Of a stretch of DNA of 64,000 nt, positions 52,805 through 62,200 are shown piece after piece; within the stretch, counting starts at the first letter, position 1; every line of letters starts with the position of its first letter. The notes beneath the pieces were generated by a model, which had not been told where the DNA came from, made no database searches, and was given only the letters and a program-made list of their open reading frames with translations. Made by a program: the position numbers and the translations under genes. The stretch is from Teratosphaeria epicoccoides (Eukaryota > Ascomycota > Dothideomycetes > Mycosphaerellales > Teratosphaeriaceae): NCBI GenBank assembly GCA_021401465.1, contig JADDMT010000005.1:496001-560000 (forward strand), in the 5' to 3' direction.

Positions 52805-55606
52805 TCAATCTCGGAATGCATTTTGAGCAGCAAAAGCCGCAAAATCAAGTTGTAAGCTCCTTGGCTCGTCTGATTCAGCAATCGCAATGCTCTTCTCATT
52901 GGCAGATGATGTCGCTTTACCTTCTGTGGCACTCGCAGACTGTCCTTCTGTAGCCCTTGTATACTGCGCATACCGAGCCAAGACATCCATATCGGTCTCC
53001 TTTTGTGTCAATGACGGACGGGATGGCTGTTCGGCAGCAATCGCTCTGACCCCAGCCTGGCGAGATGCGCTTGAAGAGTTTGCGAGATTCGGGGTGCTTT
53101 TGGAACCTCTCAGTGCATCACTTGCAGCAGACGAATCCCGTAACGATCGTTCTGCTGCCGTGTCGTCGCGAGAAAATGATGTTGACACAGTCGGCATTAC
53201 AGGGGGCGCCACATTCATTTCTTCATCTTCTCTGCCAAACAAGCGGGACCACCATCGCACCTCCGCCTTCTGATCCTTGCCCTTGTCCGGAAAGAGGAGA
53301 GATTCCTCTTGTTTGGGAGCGTACTCTGGATTCGTAAACTCCTTCTTCCTTGCCAAGAAAAAAGGCCAAACCGAGGGCAGTCGATACTGTGAGCGCTCCT
53401 TCTCGTTGTTGAACAGAAACTCGCCATACTGGCAGGCATACGTTTGATACAGCAGCCGCAGAAGAAACCGCTCGTTGAACTCGAATGCGTGTGGGAATTG
53501 GCGTTGCATTTGATATACGCTGTCGAGAAACTGGTGGAATATTGGCGCCATCTCATTCTCATCAGTACCGTGCTTCTTACTGCCTTTTGTCTTCTGAGTT
53601 GGTGACGAGTGGATGATAGGGTTTGAAGGTGGCGATGAGGATCTGGACCCTGTCTCGTCACTTGTGTTGTCTTTGCGAAAGATGTTGTTGCGACCTTTAT
53701 CGAACCAGTTCTTGGCACTGTTAAACGCTCTGGTGCCCAAGAAATTTAGACTGTTCGGGTCAGATGAATTCTCGTCTCTGGACTGCGATGGTGCAATGCG
53801 CTCGTTCTCGATCTCGAACCACTTCTCGCTACCCTGTATACAGTCTCGATCCTTGAATTTGTGCCCAAACGATAGGAACTCCTTCTGCACGAGAGTGATG
53901 AACCCATCGAGAGTCCGATAGTGTGGATCAAGCATAATCTGAGCGAGCGCGGACACTTGCGAAGTACGGTCCCAGCCATCAGAGCAGTGAGTGAGAACGT
54001 GACTACCAGCAAGACCGACCGCCCGTGCAATAAGCTCGGATCCTTCTATGAGTGTGGCGATATGGTCCAGCCATCTTGACTTCCTCAATTGCGTTTGGTC
54101 TGGAGGTAAATAGATGTAGTCAGCATTGCCAAAGCTATCCACTACGGCCTGCAAGGACTTCCGCATGACATGAATGTTCTCAATGTCAAGAAACACCACT
54201 TGGACCGGAATATCCACGGTGCCTTTGTAGAGTGCGGGATCCTCAATGCCACCACCATGCACTCTGTTCGCCAGCATGTTCTTGTAAGGTCGCGCGTCCA
54301 CGATCAGATTACTTCTTGTGCTGCCATACACTTTCGGTCTTACAGGCTGAGCACCGTTTGAGGCAGCTGACTCGTCGAAATCAGCTGCGTCCCCATTCAA
54401 AGATAGAACTGCAATCTCAGAATCGACAGCGGATGCGTCAGAAGCTTCGGGCGTAGACAGCGAAGGATGCTGCTCTGGTGAGTCGTCTGGCGAAGCCACG
54501 GCCGGCGTGTGACTAGAGAATATAGCTGATACTAACTTCTCGTCTTGTGCACTTCTTTTCTTCGTAAGGCCCACCAAGGGTTGAGAGCACCTCGTGATGC
54601 TTCCGCCATTGAAGTGTAAATAAGATAGTGCTGGAATCCTGGACTTCGATCGGAACAGACCACCATACTTCAGCGTGTTGTCGCTGATGATGCGAGGAAC
54701 GCATAGTAGGCTCGGATACGTGGCGGAGTACGAGTAGTCCTTATTGATCTCTGAAATCCTCCAAGCTGCTCCCGGCCCGTCCGAGTCTTGAACTCCAATG
54801 CCCATTCGAGCAAACTCTTTGCGAGCTTCATACAACGGCTTCGTGGCAGCAACCTCCTCCTTGGGCGGACTGAAATGGAAAGCCAGCATCTCTTCGATTT
54901 CATGAGGACAACATCGTCTGCGGAGTTCGAAGAAGACCTCTCGAGCTGTCTCGTCGGCAGACCTGCTGTCATGTGAGGCAAGAAAATGAAATGCCATCAT
55001 CTGGAAATCTCGACAGCGTATCCGTAGAGCAGGCGAGCGCCCTGCTCCGATCGGGACTGAAGGCACATTGACTTCAGCAGAGAATGCTGGCGACGCCGGG
55101 CGCCGTGGCGAATAGTACGAGGGTTGGTTTGTAGAGTCTGTTGATGGCCTCTCGTAGTCGCTTGTGCCGAAGCTAGGTGGGAAGGATTCCCGAGTAGAGC
55201 TCTCTTCGATATCTGACGGTCGCGACTGCGAAGGGGTGCGTGATGGCGTGTGTGATGCATGGCTCTGCAAATGACTGGGCCTGAGCGTGCATCGTGATAT
55301 CATGGGATATGGGATCCAGGCTGTCTTTGCCTTCGGCCTCGACCTCTCGAGTGAAGCTTTGTTGCTGTTGAGAGGACTGCTAGGTCGTGTGCCATTGCTT
55401 TCGGCAGCCGATGCTGCATGGGCCGGACTCTCCGCAGACAGCGATGGTGCATGGGATGATGCTTTACTTCCGCCATGACCTCCGATCGTGTAGCTGAAGA
55501 TCAGGTGATGACGGTCAACAGTCAATGTGCCGGTCTCAGATCGCTTCCCGCCATGCATGCGCACATTGTGCACGCGCATTGTGGGCCTGTCTTTGTCGAT
55601 TGCCAT
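52805..55606 (-). CDS. YMR1: Myotubularin-family phosphoinositide 3-phosphatase
   Basis: Removes the 3-phosphate from PtdIns3P and PtdIns(3,5)P2 on endosomal membranes. The protein is 933 residues in one exon. A split PH-GRAM-like N-terminus (GTLTVDRHHLIFSYTIGG, then RIRCRDFQMMAFHF) carries a Ser/Pro-rich insertion. The phosphatase domain begins AWRISEINKDYSYSATYPSL. The catalytic motif CSDGWDRT has Cys541 and Arg547 intact, so it should be active. The conserved segment GFITLVQKEFLSFGHKFKDR follows. There is no FYVE or coiled-coil domain after the catalytic part, as in yeast Ymr1. The C-terminal 120 residues are Ser/Ala-rich and disordered. Confidence 0.94.
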   Translation of the reverse strand: MAIDKDRPTMRVHNVRMHGGKRSETGTLTVDRHHLIFSYTIGGHGGSKASSHAPSLSAESPAHAASAAESNGTRPSSPLNSNKASLERSRPKAKTAWIPYPMISRCTLRPSHLQSHASHTPSRTPSQSRPSDIEESSTRESFPPSFGTSDYERPSTDSTNQPSYYSPRRPASPAFSAEVNVPSVPIGAGRSPALRIRCRDFQMMAFHFLASHDSRSADETAREVFFELRRRCCPHEIEEMLAFHFSPPKEEVAATKPLYEARKEFARMGIGVQDSDGPGAAWRISEINKDYSYSATYPSLLCVPRIISDNTLKYGGLFRSKSRIPALSYLHFNGGSITRCSQPLVGLTKKRSAQDEKLVSAIFSSHTPAVASPDDSPEQHPSLSTPEASDASAVDSEIAVLSLNGDAADFDESAASNGAQPVRPKVYGSTRSNLIVDARPYKNMLANRVHGGGIEDPALYKGTVDIPVQVVFLDIENIHVMRKSLQAVVDSFGNADYIYLPPDQTQLRKSRWLDHIATLIEGSELIARAVGLAGSHVLTHCSDGWDRTSQVSALAQIMLDPHYRTLDGFITLVQKEFLSFGHKFKDRDCIQGSEKWFEIENERIAPSQSRDENSSDPNSLNFLGTRAFNSAKNWFDKGRNNIFRKDNTSDETGSRSSSPPSNPIIHSSPTQKTKGSKKHGTDENEMAPIFHQFLDSVYQMQRQFPHAFEFNERFLLRLLYQTYACQYGEFLFNNEKERSQYRLPSVWPFFLARKKEFTNPEYAPKQEESLLFPDKGKDQKAEVRWWSRLFGREDEEMNVAPPVMPTVSTSFSRDDTAAERSLRDSSAASDALRGSKSTPNLANSSSASRQAGVRAIAAEQPSRPSLTQKETDMDVLARYAQYTRATEGQSASATEGKATSSANEKSIAIAESDEPRSLQLDFAAFAAQNAFRD

Positions 55607-56271
55607 GATGCTTAATGTTGAAGCGCTCTCGTGGCGCCGCGGTCGGCGGCAAGAGAGGTCAGTTGCCTAAAAATACGATTCGAGCTGGTGGCCGGGTATC
55701 GCAGTGATCACGCTCTCGTTGGCGAAGTCCATATTGCAAATCTCATTGACTGTGTCTCCGAAATGACCAAACATGTCACGGTTTCGCTTCCCTGACGTCG
55801 CGTTTCGAGGCGGGATTTTCCATGTGGCTCCGAGCTTTTACCGAGTATGGAAAGCGCAGGCATATACTCATCAAGAAATGTAATGTTCTTGCAACGATGG
55901 TATGGCATTTTGAAAACTGTGAGCTCAGGCATATGTAAGCTCAATCGCACTTGTATGTGCTCATTGGTAAATGGTGTCTCGACGCACTCTCAGATAAGCA
56001 AATAGCACTCATCATGAACGCACTAGTAACTACAACAAGCCCTCCAATCATGCGCAGCAAACAGATCAGGCCTGCACTCCCTCACTGCCGCTGCCATGTT
56101 GAGCCATTTGCAATATACATCCCGGACGCCTCGCTCAAGCGCCTTGCACGCTGTCATGCCATCTAGGATACTCTGCTTCGTCGTCCGGAACCTCTGCTAT
56201 GCCTTTCGAACGCCATTCCTATATCTTACACTGCGCCTCGCGTCCCCTCACCGCGTTCTCCCTGCTCCCCC
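55607..56271. other. Intergenic between myotubularin promoter and Tom1 3' end
   Basis: About 660 bp. Contains the myotubularin promoter and the 3' flank of the Tom1-type gene. No gene is supported. Confidence 0.45.
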
Positions 56272-59200
56272 TTATGCAAAGCCAAAGTACTCGCCACCAG
56301 CAGTGATGGCAGTCAATAGACGCTCCTTCAACTGCTCATAGCTCTCATACTCCGGCAAGTCAAGCTGGTTAAAGCAGGTATGACTGCTCGGTAACTTCTT
56401 ACTGCTGCTGTAGTCCCGATGGATGTTGAATTTGGCAAAGCCATTCATGCCCTCGAGCTCCTTGAAACCGTTCAGCGGGACCTTGCTGGTACCAGTGACG
56501 AACTGCAGCAGCTTCGCTCTCTCTTCCTTGTCGAAAGAAGCGATAGCACGCCAGAACCATTGAATCTGGGGTGACGTCGGTTGGTAGTTATGGTACTCCG
56601 TGTTAGCCTTCCAATCAGTGACATCGATCTCCGGCAGACCAGAGATGAGCAACTCCAACTCCTGTTCGTTGAAGATGGAAATCAGCTCTTGCGGGATGAT
56701 CTCGTGGAAACCCTCCAAGAACTTGTTCAGCTGGTCTTCGACCATCTTGACATTGCGAAGCTCCACCATCTTCTCGACATACTCGCGCTTGTTCTCTTCG
56801 GTCAATGGGATATTGCGACCGTTGGGAACCAGGTCGATGACTTCAGTGACACCAAAGCGATCGTAGGTGTAACAGAAGTTTTCAAAGAGAATGTCTGTGA
56901 CGTTGTTCTCGAGTGCCCATGAAAGAGCCTTGAATGCCGCAAGATCCAAGCTCTCCATATCCTTGAGCGAAGTGCCTCTACCTAGAATTTTACGGTAGAC
57001 GGCACGGCTGAAATGGCAGTCAAGCACTCTGTTCTCGTACAAAGCCTTGCCAATGATTCTGCCGATGAACTTGAAGAACAGCAAGTGCTCGCCATTGACC
57101 TCGCTGAGTGGATTGGGATGGAAAGTGGTGCGATCCGCGGCCACAGGGTTGAAAAGCGCATAGTCGGGATTGAACATTTGGCGCGCCATCGCTGCAAACC
57201 ACTCGCGAGAGACACCACCAGCGTCAATGCCCTCTTCCCCGTGGAAGCGGATGTTGAGCTTGCCGTATTTAATCTCCTCTGGACTCTTGTAGTAAAGTGA
57301 CTTGAACGAGTCCAGGAAGACATGATCACGGCGTACACTCAATGATAGTGAGCCATGCGGAACACGAATCTCGCCCCGATTATGAAGCTTGCGGCCAAAG
57401 TACGTACGCTTGTTGTCGAACTCGAGCACCTTGGAGTTCTTGGCCAGGATCGAGAGATTGCCACTCATGAGCTTAGGATTGTTACGAATAAGCTCGTTGA
57501 GAATTTGACGGTTGTCCTCTGTAAACCTGAAGAATAGACCCTCCATCCGCGACGCTGGTGGCGGTGTGCCCTCTGTGATGGGCGTAGTCACAGTTGCTGA
57601 GGCGGCTGCTTCTTTGAGGGAGCTGTTGCGGCACACGACCATAAGCGACTCGATAAGCGGCAGCAGAATCGTAGCAACATTGACCATGTTGCCCCTCTTG
57701 CGGATGGCAGCAAGGCAGATCGTAAGATGATTCCACAGGTGCTCAAAGGTGTTGCTCTCATACAGCAGAGCCAGCACATTGTCCTTGAGCTCAGGCTCAC
57801 CTGCAGATGCGCTTTGGCCCATCCGCTTGGGGTCGAAAAGATGGTCGAGCGCCAACAGCACTCTCAGCAATTTGCGCTGCTTCGACCCAGAGTTCGAGAA
57901 GTTCGCGAGCGCCAAGCCTTGGAGGTCTGTACTGTCTTGCGCCGATTCAATCTGCTTGGCAAGATCCTGCAGGTCGGCGAGAACAGATTGACCAAGCTCC
58001 TGAGCCTGGCGCACCAGCTCCTTACCAAACACATGCTTGGCGCCAGGTATGGCAGAGAGGTTCTTGATGATGTCAAGCGTATCACTAAAAGTCTTGCTAG
58101 GGCACTCGCGAGCTGCAAGAATGTTGACCACGAGACGGATGTTCTCCTCTGGCACCTCTGGTGGGTTGAGCTCGCGGCGCTTCTTGTCTGCAGGCTTAGG
58201 TGGCTGCTCTTTGGCCTCGGCAGGCTTCTCGTCTGCCGTCGCTGCGGTCATTCCACTCATGGCTTCCATTGATGCCTCTACGGTTTCGAAAGTGCTCTCG
58301 CCCATTGGCACATCGGTGCTGGTCTTGCTAGAATCTTCCTCGGCCTGCTTCTTAGGGTCTTGCGTCTCTTGAGCGCGGCGAAGCAATATAGTCAGCGGAT
58401 GCGTGACACGGCTGAGTAAAGCGGCCAACGTCTCCATGACACCAGTATTGTCGGTGATGAGCTTGCGATCCAGCAAAGATAACAGAGCATTGAGCGGGTA
58501 CTTGGAGGCCTTCGTCTCGCGACCCTTGCCCTTCTTGGTCTTTGCCTGCCCACCAACCTCATGCTCCGTGAGGAAAAATGATGGGACCTTCTGGTTGTCA
58601 CTGGCCAGGGCGTTGAGCGTGGACAGGCAGTGGCTGACAATGTTGAGCGGCGACAACTCGGTAATCGGTGCATTGGCGTTGCCGCCTAGGCTGCCGGTCA
58701 AGGAGCGCTTCAACGGCTGTAGCGTCTTCGACGCAGCAGGCTGCTTCGCGCGTAGTGACAATTGAGCAAAGCTGCGTTCTACAGCACCCACGTCTGCGGT
58801 CCCGTCCTGCAAAATTGACAGCAGAATGCTGATGACTTCAGCCCGATTCTGGGTATTCTTGCACACGTCTGAAAGGATATGGTGCAGATTCGTCTTCGCC
58901 TTGCTGTGCAGCGACACAAACATCAGCCTCAGCAGAGTGGCAACACCAGCCTTGTCGAGCATCTGTGTCACCGGCCTGCGCTGCCTGCTGACTGCCTCTT
59001 GTGCGGCCTGGTCTTGACCATGACGGTTGACACCGACAACGCGAATGCCGTTTTCGTCAATAGCGATACGCCTGTCCCCACGTGTAGGCAGAACGCCTGG
59101 TGGTGGTGGTGCTGCTGCTGCTGTAGTGGCAGCGCGGCGCTGATCATCACCAACCAATGCACGAGCCTCCGCTTGTAAGGCTTCCGGCAGCGCTGCAATG

Positions 59201-62200
59201 GTCGCCTCATCCGCCTCAGCGAGGATGCGTTGCCGCGTGATAGGGTCAAGAGTGGCGAAAAAGTCTTCATTGCTGATGTCCTCCGGCTGAGCGGCCTGGC
59301 CAGCCTCTTGCTGGCGTTGCCGACGAGCTTCCTGGCGCTCCCGCTGGCGACGCTCTTGCGCCTCTTGACGCATGAGTTCTTGCTGAATCTCGGGCGGTAG
59401 TGCGTCCAAGAATTCACGATTGATTCCAGTCGGCTGCTCGCTGGTTTGCGCTGCTTGCGAACGCTGCTCTTGCAGCTGACCAAGGATGACTTCTTCCCTG
59501 ATGTCTTCGGGCATGGCATCCAGGAACTCACGATCTATGCCCAAGCTCGTGATGTCAACCTCGCGTCCACGGATAATGGTCATCATACGCTCTTCTGACG
59601 GAACTGCAGTGGCCGAAACTTCTGCAGCTGGCTGGCCCGCATTCTCCTCGACGCCCTCCATCTCTGTGCTTTGCTGGGTCTCACCTGCCTCCCCTTGCTC
59701 TTGCTCGCGGCGCGCAGCCTCCTCACGCTCTCGAGCCTCTCGCTCTTCTCTCTCCTTGGCCTCACGCTCCTCACGCTCTTGCTTCTCGCGTGCCTCACGC
59801 TCAGCTTTTTCAGCTTCCTCCTTCTTGCGCTGCTCCTCACGAGCCTTCATCTCAGCTGCTCGACGCTCAGCCAGAATCTTGTCGTTCTCCAACTTTGCTT
59901 TCATGGCGGGCGGCACCAACACTCGAGCAATAGAGTTGATCACTCGCTGAGCCTTATCCATATGCTTGCCGGCAAAAAGCATTCTAGCCTCTTCTTGCCA
60001 TCTAGCTATGGTCGGTTGTAGACGGAACTCAACTGCTTGGGCCTCCTCGCCATTCATGTCAGGACCCCGTCCGCCGAGCTCAGAGAATCGACCAACGCCC
60101 ATCTCACGCCAGGGACCGGCGTCGACGATGCCGTGGCCAGGGCGGTCAGCGATACGGAACATGGACGGCAGTCTTGCCAGTCCATCTGCACCACCAATGC
60201 CGCCAAGCGTGACGTTGAATGTCCCGTTTCCGCCGCCACCGACAGTAGCCACGATGTTGTCGATAAAGTCAGCGCGCGGCATGCCTGCAAAGACTCTACG
60301 CCCAAGGCGAGACATCATGTCATTCATGTCTCCTCGCTCGCGATTAGTGCTGTTAGCTGCGCCTTCGCGCTGAAGTAATGGGTTCGTGCCATCGTCGTCG
60401 CTACGGCCTCCAGGAACACCGCGAGGATGCGAGCGGAATCCTTGAGCTACGTAGGTCAGTATTGCATCAGGTTCAAAATACGGAACAGACTTACCTCTTG
60501 GGGGCCCGTCACCACCCATCATGCCAATGAAGTCGCCAAAGCTTCTTGAGTGATGATGATGGTGGTGACCACGAATGATAGCAGGAGGAGGTGGAGCATC
60601 AAGTTGCATGGTCCACGCGCCGCCCATGCCGATGTCATCCTCGTCGTCTTCTGTTAGGCCACGGTCAGCCTGCCGCCCAGCTTCTATTTGATGGGAAGCA
60701 ATGCGCAATGTACGCTCTGCTTCAAGTAACCGCTCTTGTGCTGCTGCTAAACGGCGCTGCAAGGCGGCTAGCTCACCTTCAAGCTCTGGCTCGTAGACCA
60801 CATCGTTCTCATAGTCGCCTTCGTCGTCTTCTATCATCGCGTCAGTGTGACGATGCGCTAGCAGCCCATGGCTCGGTAACACACCTTCATCCTCCATCTC
60901 ATCTTCCGGGCCCATCTCGTCTTCAAAATAATCTTCAGGGCCATCGCCCATGTCTACACGGATCAAGTTCCGAGGCTCGTCACCCCCGTCCTCGATGTCG
61001 ACGAGACCGACTGGTCCAGCAAGAAGCGGGCCTCCATGCGGAGATGCTGCTTCCTCGAAGGCGTCATCATCGGCCTCGTCTTCCCAATCGCCCACCTCAT
61101 CGCCATCTGCAAGGCTGGCATTCTCATCGTCACCAGTAATCTCATCCATGTGCTCGCCGAAAGCCTCGCCATCAGTGTCATCGTCTTCATCATCCTCGTC
61201 GTCGTCTTCCTCGTCGTCGAGATCGTCATCTTCATCGTCTCCATCATCCTCGTCTTCAGGATCCATGACGATCTCGACGTCCATGTCGACGTCGCCGGGC
61301 ATGCCTTCTACGTCGCCCATGCCTTCCGGATTGTCGTCCTCGTCTTCATCAGAAACGACATCACCGTGCTCGGCCATTTCATCTTCAAATTCCATCTCGT
61401 CGTCATAGTCATACATGTCCTCGTCCTCCTCTTCGTCCTCGCCATCGCTGCCCGAGGACTGCTCATCGCGGTCCGCGCCAGACTCAAGCATGCCGAGTGT
61501 GGTATTGCGAAGCAGATCAGGAGTATGCTCCCGCTCTTCATCGTCATCAGAGACGGAGGTTGCAGACGAAATGTCGTCCTCTTCCGTGCTAGTCCCAGGG
61601 ACGCTTGACGACAAGTCAGACGACTGGCTGAGCCTGACACCAAGCTCTGTGAGCGACCTCAGCGGGCTGAGGATGTATTTGACGGCACGTTTAGCATTCG
61701 GGAAGTTCAGGTCCAGCTCAGCAATGGCAGAGGTGAGGGCAGCAATGTAGTTCTTCTCGTACATGAGTCTGCCAATTTGATCGGATGTGGGCGTGCTGTC
61801 CGAAGAAGCGGCACCGACAACACTGTTCCTCTCAGTCTTCGTCAACATGCGATTGAACAGCTCACCAAGGGCCATGAGCCGGGAGTATCGCTGATCCAGA
61901 GACTCGCTCGATGCGAGAGCCTCCTTGAACGAGCGGAGAGCATGCTCAAGAACAAATTTGCGAACGAAGTTGAGGTCAGGATCATCTTCTTCGGGCGATG
62001 AGTGTCGAGAAGACCGGACGCCCTTTTCAGCCGTCTTGCTGCACAAGGCTACAAGTACAGTCATTGCCCAGTTGGAAGTGGCTTGCTTCTTGCGGTACGC
62101 AATGCCATCCTTGTGCTCCAATGTACCCACCGGGAGGAGCACGTTCAGCAAGTAGTTGAGTGTGCCGGCCCTTGGCTTTGAGGGCGTGGCTGGTGTAGCT

